Shown here: positions 41,865 through 50,917 of the stretch, piece after piece
Numbering within the stretch: the first letter of the stretch is position 1
Layout: each line of letters starts with the position of its first letter
Source of the DNA: an uncultured Planctomycetota bacterium
GTDB taxonomy: Bacteria > Planctomycetota > Phycisphaerae > UBA1845 > Fen-1342
DNA: 64,000 nucleotides
Direction of reading: 5' to 3'
Assembly (NCBI GenBank): GCA_900696525.1
Contig: CAADGL010000012.1
Location: forward strand, 620,001-684,000
Position numbers and translations under genes: made by a program
Notes under the pieces: generated by a model
Seen by the model: only the letters and a program-made list of their open reading frames with translations
Told to the model about the DNA's origin: nothing
Databases searched by the model: none

Positions 41865-44800
41865 TCAGCGTGGGTCGGCCGCGGCCGGCGCGACAGCGGG
41901 GGCCTCGCCCTGCTCGACCGCCGCCAGCTTCTTGCGGACCTGCATGGCGATCTCCTCGTAGCGCCGGGCCGCGCGGGGCGATTCGCGTCCCTGCCTTGGG
42001 AGCACTTCGAGCGCCCGCCGCCAGGCCGATTGCGCGCCGCCCGCATCGCCCACGCGGTGCAGCGCATCGCCCAGGTGGTCCAGCAGCACGCCGTCGACGC
42101 CCTCGCGCAGCCGCGTCGCCCGCCTCAGCCACTCGACCGCCGCGTGGAAGTCGCCCGTCTTGTAGAGCGCCCAGCCCAGGCTGTCGAGATAGGCGGCGTT
42201 CAGCGGCTCGGCGGCGACGGCCCGGCGCGTCATGCGCAGGGCCTCGTCGAGCCGCTCGCCCCGGTCGGCCCAGGTGTAGCCGAGGTCGTTGTTGATCCGC
42301 GGGTCGCCGGGGTTGCGACGGTAAATCTCCTCGCTGATGCGCAGGTAGTCGGGCGTGCGGTCGGCGGCCTCGTAGACGGCGCGCTGGAGCCAGAGCGTCT
42401 CGATCGCGACGCGCTCGGCAGGGCCGGCGTCCGCCGACATCTTGCGCACCTCGCTCAGTGCGCGCTCGACCTCGCCCGCGCCGCTGAGCGCCAGGATGAG
42501 CTCGAGCCGGGCCTGGTAGCGCAACTCCTCATCGACGAAGCGCTCAGCCAGCAGCGTCTCGCACTCCTTGACGCCGGCCGCGAGATCGCCCGCTCGCAAC
42601 TGGCTCGCCGCGACCAGGTAGCGCCGGCGATTCGAAGCGTCGTGCGACTCGGCCGGAAGCGAGCGCGCCAGCTCGAGCGCCTCATCATGGCGCTGCGCCG
42701 TCGCCAGCGCCGCCAGCAGCACCCGCGCCAGGTCGAAATCGTCCGGCTTTGCGGCGTGCTCGCGCCGCAACACCTCGATGGCCGCCTCGGGCTGCTCGGC
42801 GTCCCGGCACGCCGAGTAGAACGCATCCAACTGGATGCGCGGCGCCGGCGTCGCCAGCAGCGCCGCCGCTTCCCCCACCCGTCCCGCGCCCACGAGCAGC
42901 CGCAGACGCCACGGCATCAACTCCGTGTCGCTCACGCCGGCGCGCGCCCACGTCTCCACGAGTTCGAGCCCGCCGGCGTACTCGGCGAAGGTGTAGCACA
43001 CCTGCAACACGCCTTCGCGCAGCGCCCGGCGCTGGTTCTCCTCAGTCGCCTTCGGCAGGAGCCCGAGCAGCACCTGGCGGGCCCGCAGCGACTGCCCGTC
43101 GTGCAGCAGGTGGCCCGCCAGTTCGACGTGCACGCCGCGACGATTCGGATAGCGCTCCGCCAGAACCTGGACATGAGCGGCGGCAGCCCCGAAGTCCAGC
43201 CGCTGCCGCGCGACCTGAGCCAGCATGACGAGCACGGCGTCGCCGTCGTCGCCGTCGCGCGGCAATTCCGCGAGGATGGCGGCCGCGCCGTCGAAGTCTT
43301 CGCTGAAGAGCAGGGCGGCGGCGAGTTTCACGCCGATCCTGACGTCGTCGGGGTGCGTGTCGTGTTGCAGGCGCAGCTCGGCCATGAAGTCGTCGGCCGC
43401 GCCGCGCGCGAACCGCACCGCCAGCCCGCAGCGCCGCAGCACGTCCGCCGGGACGTCGTCGAGCTGGGACCGTTCGAAGCGCGTGCGGGCGATCTCGACC
43501 TTGCGATCATCCAGGTAGGCTTCGATCAGTTCCTCCAGCGCCTGGCCGCATGCCGGATCGCAGCTCAGCGCGTCGCGCAGGTGCCGCTGCGCCAGCAGCA
43601 GGTCGCCGTTGCGCCGCGCCTGGCGTCCCTGTTCGAGAAGCAGGCCGGCGTCTCGCGGTGAAAGCGCGCTGGCCCGCTTCAGCGCCGCCTGGGCCTGGTC
43701 GTCCTCGTCGAGCCCGTCGTGCGCCACCGCCGCGATGTAGTGCGCCAGCGCGCAGCCGGACGACTGGCGCAGCGCCGCGTCCGCATGCGCCTTGGCGTCG
43801 GCCCAGCGGTGACCGCGCAGCGCCAGCATGCCGCGCGCGAGGTGGCCAAGCAGCAGATCGGGCTGCGCCTCGAGCCCGCTGCCCAGCAGCGCCTCGGCCA
43901 TGTCTCCGCGCCCCGCCGCCGCCAGCAGGCCCAGCCCGACGTCCGCCGCCGCATCGTGGCCTTCACGTCGACGGTAGCGTTCCATCTGGTCCGCCAGGCG
44001 ATCCGCGGCGCCGTCCGGCCTCAGCCACGCCTGGAATCGCACTACGGACACGTCCGCCGCGCCCGGATTGGCGCGCAGAAAGCGGATCAGGCCATCGAGG
44101 GCCGCAGCGGGCGGGCCGACGTGCCGACGGACATCCGCGGCGGCGAGCGCGACTTCCGCACAGGCGGGGTGGACGCGTTCGAGAATCTCGCACAGGCTCA
44201 GCGCGGTTTCGGCCGCCCCCACCTGCATCAGCCGGTCAACGTCGCGCAGCGCACGATCCAGGAGAGCGGGATCCTCGGCGGCGATTCTGCGGCCGGCGAG
44301 CCACTCGTCCAGGCGTCCCGCCGCCAGCCGCGCCTCCAGCTCCAACGTCAGCGGCAGACGCTTGTCGCCGGCAGACTCCGCGCGGCGGTCCAGGCAGACT
44401 TCGAGCGCCTCATCGGGCCGGCCGGCGTCCAGCAACGCACGGACCAGGAGCGCATGCACGACGGGGTCATCGGGGATGTTCGTGACGGCCCAGCGGGCCG
44501 TTTCGACGGCCTCTTCGCGCTGCGCGCGCCGTCGCTGGAGCTCAAGCCGCTGCTCAACGCCGCCGCGCGGCCACATGTCAAGAATCGGCCGCACCTCGTC
44601 GGCGACGCGATGCTCGGGGTGCGTGAGCCAGATCATGCGGTCGAACTGCTCGTACGCCTCGGTCGCGGCGCGCCAGCGCCCCTGGCGGGCCAGCAGCAGG
44701 CCCAGGCGGTGCCAGGCCAGCGTGACGCGTGGGTTGTCGGGCTCGCGCTCGCCCGCCAGCGTCGCGCTGCGGTAGTGCGCGATCGCCGTTTCGGTCTCGC

Positions 44801-45230
44801 CCGCGTTCTGCCGCAGCCGCGCGAGCATGACGTGCGCATCCGCCAGCTCGGGCCTCAGGTGCCAGGCGCGTTCCGCGCTGCGCCGGGCCAGGTCCATGTC
44901 GCCCAGCGCCGCCGCGGCGCGGGCTCGCAGCGCATGCACTTCGTAGAAGCGCCCGTCGTCCGTAGCGTCAGCCCGGTCAAGCTTCTGGAGCGCGGCCCGC
45001 GGGTCGCCCGACGCCAACGTGTCTTCGGCCTCCTGATACGCCACGCGGACCGCCGGGTACTCGCTCAGGTCCAGCGGCTCGACGCGCTCCGCAGGCGGCG
45101 CGGCGGGGAGAATCTCCGACAGGGGCGTTTCGGCTGCGGGCGGCGCGGTTTGGGCCGCCGCATCACAGGCCGGAGCGGCGACGATCACGGCGAGTCCGAT
45201 TCGAACGGCGAGGCGGAACGTCCGGCACAT
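41865..45230 (-). CDS. Large exported tetratricopeptide-repeat protein
   Basis: 1121 residues from the ATG at 45230, with a signal peptide (LAVRIGLAVIVAAPACDAAAQ). The rest is an almost continuous TPR solenoid; clear units include ADAHVMLARLRQNAGETETA and INNDLGYTWADRGERLDEAL. No catalytic domain was found. It probably scaffolds envelope proteins outside the cytoplasm. It lies 44 bases after the HhH-GPD-like gene and ten bases before kdsD, so it seems part of the infB-to-tolC minus-strand run. A longer start at the GTG at 45278 is possible. Confidence 0.85.
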   Translation of the reverse strand: MCRTFRLAVRIGLAVIVAAPACDAAAQTAPPAAETPLSEILPAAPPAERVEPLDLSEYPAVRVAYQEAEDTLASGDPRAALQKLDRADATDDGRFYEVHALRARAAAALGDMDLARRSAERAWHLRPELADAHVMLARLRQNAGETETAIAHYRSATLAGEREPDNPRVTLAWHRLGLLLARQGRWRAATEAYEQFDRMIWLTHPEHRVADEVRPILDMWPRGGVEQRLELQRRRAQREEAVETARWAVTNIPDDPVVHALLVRALLDAGRPDEALEVCLDRRAESAGDKRLPLTLELEARLAAGRLDEWLAGRRIAAEDPALLDRALRDVDRLMQVGAAETALSLCEILERVHPACAEVALAAADVRRHVGPPAAALDGLIRFLRANPGAADVSVVRFQAWLRPDGAADRLADQMERYRRREGHDAAADVGLGLLAAAGRGDMAEALLGSGLEAQPDLLLGHLARGMLALRGHRWADAKAHADAALRQSSGCALAHYIAAVAHDGLDEDDQAQAALKRASALSPRDAGLLLEQGRQARRNGDLLLAQRHLRDALSCDPACGQALEELIEAYLDDRKVEIARTRFERSQLDDVPADVLRRCGLAVRFARGAADDFMAELRLQHDTHPDDVRIGVKLAAALLFSEDFDGAAAILAELPRDGDDGDAVLVMLAQVARQRLDFGAAAAHVQVLAERYPNRRGVHVELAGHLLHDGQSLRARQVLLGLLPKATEENQRRALREGVLQVCYTFAEYAGGLELVETWARAGVSDTELMPWRLRLLVGAGRVGEAAALLATPAPRIQLDAFYSACRDAEQPEAAIEVLRREHAAKPDDFDLARVLLAALATAQRHDEALELARSLPAESHDASNRRRYLVAASQLRAGDLAAGVKECETLLAERFVDEELRYQARLELILALSGAGEVERALSEVRKMSADAGPAERVAIETLWLQRAVYEAADRTPDYLRISEEIYRRNPGDPRINNDLGYTWADRGERLDEALRMTRRAVAAEPLNAAYLDSLGWALYKTGDFHAAVEWLRRATRLREGVDGVLLDHLGDALHRVGDAGGAQSAWRRALEVLPRQGRESPRAARRYEEIAMQVRKKLAAVEQGEAPAVAPAAADPR

Positions 45231-45274
45231 GGGTAGCGATCCTGGCGCGCAGGGCGGTCGCCGACGATGCCGGG

Positions 45275-46219
45275 TCACGTCGATCGCGCCCCCCGCGCGC
45301 GGGGCTTGCGTTTGGCGCGAGGCGGTGCGCCGCCGGCCTTGGTGACAGGCTCGGGGGTCGCGCGGCGGGCGGCTTTCGTCGGAGCGGTATCGCGTCGGCG
45401 GGGGGCGGCGGGCCGGCGCTTGGTCAGTTTGGCGGACTTTTCGTCGCGGGCCTGTTCCCCGCCTTCCACCGCCGCGTCGATATCGAGGTCGCCGATCTCA
45501 TCGACGTCGTCCCCGGCCGCGGGCGTCGAGAACTGGGCCAGCATGTTGCGCGACGTGCGGTCAGGCGGGACGCTGCGGATGCGCTGGACCTCGCGTTTGC
45601 GGACGGCGGCACCGAAGTCGGCCCAGGCCTGGCGGCGGACGAGGGCGACGAAATCGAGGGCGTCATCGGCGGAGATGCTTCGCTCGAGGAAGAGCTGGGC
45701 TTCTTCGAGGTCGCACTTGGCATCGACGATCTCGTTGGCCCGGGCAAAGGCCCACATGGCCTCGTCGAGCGGAATCGCGTGCTGCTGGAGGCCCAGCAGG
45801 CGGATCCGCGCGCGGGTGTAAGGCTCGAGCCCATCGACGCGCGCCAGGTAGGCCGCGACGTCTTTCTTGTTCATGTCGGCCAGACGGTCGAGGCAGACGC
45901 GGTGCTCGATGGCGAAGATGCGGTTCAGCGCGCGGGACAGGTCCTCGCACTTGATGCGCACGTCCGGGTAGTCGCGCCCCAGCATGCCGGCCAGTTCGAG
46001 CGGCGCGATCACGCGCAGCTCGTTGTAGTCGACCACCATCTCACGGAAGCGCTCCAGCGCCTCCCGCGCCTTGGCCTCGGGCATGTCGCGCGAGAAAACA
46101 CCCAGGATCAGTTGCGTGATCGGGTCGCTGACCGACGGCCGGGCGATCCTGCCCAGGTTGGCCCGCAGTGACCGAAACACCTGCCGCAGGCGCTGTGCAC
46201 AGCGAGTGGCGCCCTTCAT
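45275..46219 (-). CDS. Helix-hairpin-helix (endonuclease III/HhH-GPD-like) protein, probably lacking lyase activity
   Basis: 314 residues. Residues ~30-200 follow the all-helical endonuclease III pattern: LILGVFSRDMPEAKAREALERF, a hairpin-like segment LARVDGLEPYTRARI, then IPLDEAMWAFARANEIVDAK. The hairpin has no Lys where Nth enzymes have their Schiff-base Lys (GVGRKTA type). An Asp in PLDEA could be the conserved Asp. There is no four-Cys iron-sulfur loop. The last ~90 residues are basic, Ala/Pro/Arg-rich and probably disordered. It may be a monofunctional or structural DNA-binding relative. It starts three bases after rbfA. Confidence 0.6.
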   Translation of the reverse strand: MKGATRCAQRLRQVFRSLRANLGRIARPSVSDPITQLILGVFSRDMPEAKAREALERFREMVVDYNELRVIAPLELAGMLGRDYPDVRIKCEDLSRALNRIFAIEHRVCLDRLADMNKKDVAAYLARVDGLEPYTRARIRLLGLQQHAIPLDEAMWAFARANEIVDAKCDLEEAQLFLERSISADDALDFVALVRRQAWADFGAAVRKREVQRIRSVPPDRTSRNMLAQFSTPAAGDDVDEIGDLDIDAAVEGGEQARDEKSAKLTKRRPAAPRRRDTAPTKAARRATPEPVTKAGGAPPRAKRKPRARGARST

Positions 46220-46222
46220 GTC

Positions 46223-46678
46223 CTAGCGTTCCTCCTGCGCCCGATCATCCGGCCTGGGCCCCAGCCGTTCTGCCGCCGGCGGCTCACCGTCGGCGGACGC
46301 ACGATCGCCGGGCGACTCGTCGGCGGGCGGCCGCTGCGATCCCATGGCGCGTTCGATGGCCTGTACGACCTGGAAGCCGCGGCGCAGCGACTCGTCGAGG
46401 TGGAACTCGAGCCGGGGGATCTGCCGGGCGTACAGGTGTTCCCGCAGCAGCGTCCGCAGGCGGCCGGCGGCGCCGCGCAGGGCCTCGACGCTCAGGTTCC
46501 GCCGCGCCGCGCTCTCGGCCAGCACGCTGACGTTCAGCCGGGCGATCGAGAGGTCCGGGCTGACTTCGACGCGGGTGATGGACGTGAACGGCTCGATGCG
46601 CGGGTCGTTCATGCGCGGGATGGCGTCCGCGACCACGTCCCGTATCAGGCTGGCCACACGCTCCGTGCGTCGCGACAC
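46223..46678 (-). CDS. rbfA: Ribosome-binding factor A
   Basis: 151 residues from the GTG at 46678 (MSRRTERVASLIRDVVADAI), the family start. The KH-like core is clear: DPRIEPFTSITRVEVSPDLS, ARLNVSV, LRTLLREHLYARQIPRLEFH and LDESLRRG. The last ~35 residues are charged and disordered. RbfA helps mature the 30S subunit. It lies between ylxP and the HhH gene in the infB run. The frame is open a further 23 codons upstream, overlapping ylxP. Confidence 0.93.
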   Translation of the reverse strand: MSRRTERVASLIRDVVADAIPRMNDPRIEPFTSITRVEVSPDLSIARLNVSVLAESAARRNLSVEALRGAAGRLRTLLREHLYARQIPRLEFHLDESLRRGFQVVQAIERAMGSQRPPADESPGDRASADGEPPAAERLGPRPDDRAQEER

Positions 46679-46721
46679 CTCATCGACTCCAGGCGCCCCC
46701 CGACGCGCAAGGGGGCGTTCT

Positions 46722-47003
46722 TCACAGCATCTCGATATCGAACGCAAGCAGCGAGGCTCCGCGGTAGGCCCGGATCTCGTCCAGGATCTTCCGCAAGGCG
46801 CTTTCCACGAAGCGCGCGTCGTTGGCCACCATCGCCAGCCCGAGCGTCGCCACCTGCCGATGCTCCAGGTCGTCCACCTCGGCGATCGACACGTTGTGCC
46901 GCGCCCCCAGGCGGTCTTTCAGGCTGCGCGTCACGCGGCGCTTGTCCTTGAGCGACAGCGCCTCGAGGATGCCCAGCCGCACTCGCAGCACCCCGACCAC
47001 CAT
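46722..47003 (-). CDS. ylxP: DUF503 (YlxP-like) protein
   Basis: 93 residues with the family pattern: VGVLRVRLGILEALSLKDKR, RRVTRSLKDRLGARHNVSIAEV, then LGLAMVANDARFVESALRKI. YlxP-like genes commonly sit between infB and rbfA, as here (23 bases after infB). The fold resembles a ferredoxin-like ribosome-associated factor; the exact role is not established. Confidence 0.9.
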   Translation of the reverse strand: MVVGVLRVRLGILEALSLKDKRRVTRSLKDRLGARHNVSIAEVDDLEHRQVATLGLAMVANDARFVESALRKILDEIRAYRGASLLAFDIEML

Positions 47004-47026
47004 GACTGCTTCGCACCGCCGCCGCT

Positions 47027-49714
47027 TCAGAGGCGCTGGGCGATCTGGACGACTTCAAGGGATTCTATGACGTCTCCGGGCTTCACGTCGTCGAACCCCG
47101 CGATCTTGATGCCGCACTCGAGCCCGGCCCGAACCTCGCGGGCGTCGTCCTTGAAGCGCTTCAGCGAGCCGATCGCCGCCCGCTCCACCACCAGCCGGCC
47201 GTCTCGAACCAGCCGCACACTGTGGCCGCGGTGAATCGTGCCGTCCACCACGTAGCAGCCGGCGATCGTGCCGATCTTGCTCACGTTGAACACCTGCCGC
47301 ACCTCGGCTTTGCCGCGCAGCTCGATCTTCTGCTCCGGCGCCAGCAGTCCCTCCAGCGCCTTCTGCACGTCGTCCACAATCTCGTAGATGATGCGGTACT
47401 GGCGGATCTGGACGCCGAGCTGGTCCGCGAGCTGCCGGGCACGGTCGTCGGCCACGACGGTGTACCCGACGATCACCGCCCGCGACGTGTGCGCCAGCAT
47501 CACGTCGGCCTCGCTGATCGCGCCCACGCCCGCGTGCAGGATGCGCAGCCGAGCCTTGTCCGATGGGAATTCCTGGAGCTTGGCCCGCAACGACTCGACC
47601 GCCGCCTGCCCGTCGGCGCGCACGATCAGGTTCAGTTCCGGCACCTCGTTCTTCTGGCCGGCCTGGAGCAGATCCTCGAGCGTCTGCGGCTTGCGCAGCT
47701 CCAGCAGCGACTCCTCGCGCCGCCGGCGCGCGACCTCCGCCGCGATCTCCTTGGCGGTGCTCAGGTCATCGACGACATAAAGCCGGTCACCCGCCAGCGG
47801 CAGCTCGTCGAGCCCGCCGACCAGCACCGGGCTGCCGGGGCCGGCCTCCTTGAGCCGGCGGCCCTGGTCGTTGATCAGGGAGCGCACGCGGCCCGCGCCC
47901 GCGCCGCAGACGATGAACTGCCCCTGCCTCAGCGTGCCCTCGCGCACCAGCACCTGGGCCACCGAGCCCAGGCCGCCGAGCATCATCGCCTCGATCACCG
48001 TGGCCTGCGCCGGAACATCCGGGTCGGCCTTCAGGTCCAGCAGGTCGCTCAGCGTGCTCAGGTGGGCGATCAGCTCGTCGATGCCCTTGCCCGTGGTCGC
48101 GCTGGTCTTGATGACGTCGGTGTTCCCGCCCCACTCCGTCGGCGTGAGCTCGTGCTCGGCGAGTTGCCCATACACCCGGTTCACGTCCACCCCGGGCAGA
48201 TCGATCTTGTTCAGCGCCACCACGATCTGGACACCCGCGGCCCGGGCGTGGTTGATCGCCTCGACCGTCTGCGGCATGATCCCGTCGTCCGCCGCCACCA
48301 CCAGCACCACCACGTCCGTCAGGTGCGCGCCGCGGGCCCGCATCGCCGTGAAAGCCTCGTGGCCCGGCGTGTCGATGAAGGTCACGTCCCAGTTGCCGCG
48401 CTGGATGCGGTAGGCCCCGATGCGCTGCGTGATGCCCCCGGCCTCGCCCGCGGCCACCTTGGTGCTGCGGATCGCGTCGAGCAGTGACGTTTTTCCGTGG
48501 TCAACGTGGCCGAGCATCGCGACGATGGGCGGCCGCGGCTTCAGGTTGCGCCGCTCGCGCTGGGCGTATTCCTCCTCCAGCTTCTCCAGCGCGCTTTTCG
48601 AACGCCGGATCTTCAGCGTGATACCCAGGTCCAGCGCGACCAACTCCGCCTCTTCTGTGCCGATCGCCTGGTTGATCGTGTACATCTTCCCGGTGTGCTC
48701 CATCAGCCGCGCCAGCACAACCGGAAACCGCACGCCAACCACGGCGCAGAACTCCTGCAACGTGATGGGCGTGGTGATCTCGACCTCCTCCCGGCGCCCC
48801 GGCGCCGTGGCGGGCTGCGGCGTCTGAAGGCGGCGACGCTCGGCGGCGCGCCGATCACGCAGTCCGTGCCCGGTTGCGCTGGCCAGCCGCTCCTTGCGCT
48901 CGATCACGTCCTGATCGCGCCACTCCACCATCCGCTCGACAACGTCCACGTTCGTGCCCTGACGACGCGGGCTGCGCGCGCGGGTCTTGGCCGCTTCGCG
49001 GTCTTCCTCCGCCTTCCGCTTGCCGCGCACGCGAGACTCCGGAGACGGCCCGGCGGCCGGCATCATCGGCGCCATGGGCGCCGGCCGAGGCCGAGGCAGC
49101 CGGACCGGCTCCGGCGCTTCGATTCGAACCACGCGCGGGCCCTGCAACTCAGCCGGTCGCGGAACCAATTGCGGACCCGCGGGCCGCACAGGCTCCCGCG
49201 CCGGTTCCGGCGACGTCCGCGGTGGTGCGGGCGCAGGCCGCGCGGCGGCCGGCCGCACCGGCTCCGCTCGCTGCGTGGGTTCCGGCTCCGCCGCCGCCGG
49301 CAACACGGGCTCGACCGGCGCCACGCTCGGCTCGGACTCCACGACCGCGGGCTGAGCCGGCGGCGGGGCGGGCGTCTCAATCGCGGGCAACGGCGGCGCC
49401 GGAGCCGGCGCCGCCGTTTCGGACGCTGGCGGTTCGGCTACTTCTGTGGGCCCTTCAGACAGGGGCTCAGCGGCGAGCTTGGGGCGCGCGCGCGGCTTGC
49501 GGACCTTCTTGAGGTCCACGGGCGCCGCCGCTTCGACAGAGGTGACATCGGCACCGACCGAGAACCACTCGCGGATCGATTCGGCCAGGCCGATCGAAAT
49601 GGCCGCCATGTGATTCGGCAGTTCGATGCCTTCGGCGCGGCATTTCTCAATGATGTCCTTGCTGGACACGGACAGTTCCTTGGCCAGCGTGTGGACTCTA
49701 AGCTGTTTGGCCAC
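47027..49714 (-). CDS. infB: Translation initiation factor IF-2
   Basis: 895 residues from the GTG at 49714 (MAKQLRVHTLAKELSVSSKD), with GGAG about six bases upstream. Order: IF2_N domain (1-50); a long Pro/Ala/Arg-rich linker (about 60-300); a second IF2_N-like segment; a GTPase domain with GHVDHGKTSLLD (G1), DTPGHEAF (G3) and NKIDLP (G4); then the beta-barrel and C-terminal domains that bind fMet-tRNA. The frame is open 29 codons further upstream. The usual upstream neighbour nusA is absent; a membrane-protein gene lies there instead. Confidence 0.97.
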   Translation of the reverse strand: MAKQLRVHTLAKELSVSSKDIIEKCRAEGIELPNHMAAISIGLAESIREWFSVGADVTSVEAAAPVDLKKVRKPRARPKLAAEPLSEGPTEVAEPPASETAAPAPAPPLPAIETPAPPPAQPAVVESEPSVAPVEPVLPAAAEPEPTQRAEPVRPAAARPAPAPPRTSPEPAREPVRPAGPQLVPRPAELQGPRVVRIEAPEPVRLPRPRPAPMAPMMPAAGPSPESRVRGKRKAEEDREAAKTRARSPRRQGTNVDVVERMVEWRDQDVIERKERLASATGHGLRDRRAAERRRLQTPQPATAPGRREEVEITTPITLQEFCAVVGVRFPVVLARLMEHTGKMYTINQAIGTEEAELVALDLGITLKIRRSKSALEKLEEEYAQRERRNLKPRPPIVAMLGHVDHGKTSLLDAIRSTKVAAGEAGGITQRIGAYRIQRGNWDVTFIDTPGHEAFTAMRARGAHLTDVVVLVVAADDGIMPQTVEAINHARAAGVQIVVALNKIDLPGVDVNRVYGQLAEHELTPTEWGGNTDVIKTSATTGKGIDELIAHLSTLSDLLDLKADPDVPAQATVIEAMMLGGLGSVAQVLVREGTLRQGQFIVCGAGAGRVRSLINDQGRRLKEAGPGSPVLVGGLDELPLAGDRLYVVDDLSTAKEIAAEVARRRREESLLELRKPQTLEDLLQAGQKNEVPELNLIVRADGQAAVESLRAKLQEFPSDKARLRILHAGVGAISEADVMLAHTSRAVIVGYTVVADDRARQLADQLGVQIRQYRIIYEIVDDVQKALEGLLAPEQKIELRGKAEVRQVFNVSKIGTIAGCYVVDGTIHRGHSVRLVRDGRLVVERAAIGSLKRFKDDAREVRAGLECGIKIAGFDDVKPGDVIESLEVVQIAQRL

Positions 49715-49969
49715 TCCGAACTCCGTCGCCTCAGTCGTTCGCCGGCGAGACACACGCCCGGGCCACCGGCGGCGATGGCCCGCTGCCCATGATGCCGACA
49801 CAGACCCGGACCACCGCGCTCGTGCGGCGGTTCAACGAGTACCGACTTCCAGACGGCAGATAGGATACCCCGGAAAGCCGGGTTACGCTAGCGCGGTGTC
49901 GCGCAAGCCTCGTTCACACGGATACGGACACCCTGGTCAGGTGCGGCGTTCCGCCCCGGGGGATCGCGG

Positions 49970-50755
49970 TCAGCCGGAGGCCCCTGCCTCGTTCGCCGGC
50001 GGCCCCTGATCTTCCGTGTTCGTGAGCGGATTCGGAAAACCCTTTCGGGTGGCGATCTCCACTACGATCTCGTTGAAGGCGGCGACTTTCTGGTTGTCGA
50101 GTCGGAGCATGGCTTCCTGGGGCTGCCCGGCCTTGCGGTAATACAGGTCGACCCAGCCTTTCGGGTTGTAGCCGCGCAACCCGGTCATTTCGTCGAAGCG
50201 GATGACCTCGCCGCGATACACGAGCTTCTCGTCGTCCATCTCCACGCGCAGCGTCAACGCCAGGATCAGCCGCCGCAGGGGCCAGATCAGGAACACGGCG
50301 CAAGGGATGGTCCAGTACAACTGCCCGCGAATCTGCCCCTCGGTGTGCGGCCAGTCGATCCAGGTCAGCCCGCCCTCGGCCGGGATACGCCCCCCGCGGC
50401 TCACGACCGTCAGCACGCCGTAACGGCTCGGATACTCGTCGACCAGTTCGCCGGTCTCTCGCGACTGGCTGGTCAGCGGCTCGCCGAACCGTTGAACAAC
50501 CTGCTCGCGCGAAGTGGGGCGCGTGCTCGCGAAATCGCGAAACTGCGTGTCGGTGGGCGAGGTCCGCTCCATGGCGCGCTCAACCAGCTCCGGTTGGCCA
50601 GCCAGGCTCGGATGCTGCCGGGCCTTGGCCCGGTTCTGGCCGACGTAGCCCACCTGCCAGTCGTACAGAAACCACAGCCCCAGCCCGATCGGGATCAGCG
50701 ATACGACCAGCCAGTAGATGATCTCCCCGCGCGGCGAACGCGACACGATCTTCAT
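49970..50755 (-). CDS. Membrane protein of unknown function with PH-like C-terminal region
   Basis: 261 residues from the ATG at 50755, which has GGGAGAG about six bases upstream; an in-frame ATG at 50770 is the alternative. One membrane helix lies near residues 15-33 (IIYWLVVSLIPIGLGLWFLY), followed by an exported or luminal loop of ~110 residues. A second hydrophobic pair lies near 150-175 (LYWTIPCAVFLIWPLRRLIL). The ~85 residues after that (VEMDDEKLVYRGEVIRFDEM, then GWVDLYY) resemble the bacterial PH/DUF304-type barrel. No function can be assigned. It lies 255 bases upstream of infB on the same strand. Confidence 0.75.
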   Translation of the reverse strand: MKIVSRSPRGEIIYWLVVSLIPIGLGLWFLYDWQVGYVGQNRAKARQHPSLAGQPELVERAMERTSPTDTQFRDFASTRPTSREQVVQRFGEPLTSQSRETGELVDEYPSRYGVLTVVSRGGRIPAEGGLTWIDWPHTEGQIRGQLYWTIPCAVFLIWPLRRLILALTLRVEMDDEKLVYRGEVIRFDEMTGLRGYNPKGWVDLYYRKAGQPQEAMLRLDNQKVAAFNEIVVEIATRKGFPNPLTNTEDQGPPANEAGASG

Positions 50756-50917
50756 CCGTGACTCTCCCATGCGCCGCCGCCGCGGCGCTCCCGCGCAGCG
50801 CCCGGCCGCGCACCGCCGCATTATGCCGCTGTTTCATGCGGTTGTCTGCGGTTATCCTGAAGTTGTGCGTGGCGGGTTCGCAGGATTCCCGCGCGCCGGC
50901 AGCCGTGGAGTACGCCC

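Noticed and set aside
41493..43661. Long plus-strand frames opposite kdsD and the TPR gene
   Set aside because: Antisense shadows of TPR-coding sequence; composition is Arg/Ala/Gln-rich and there is no start context.
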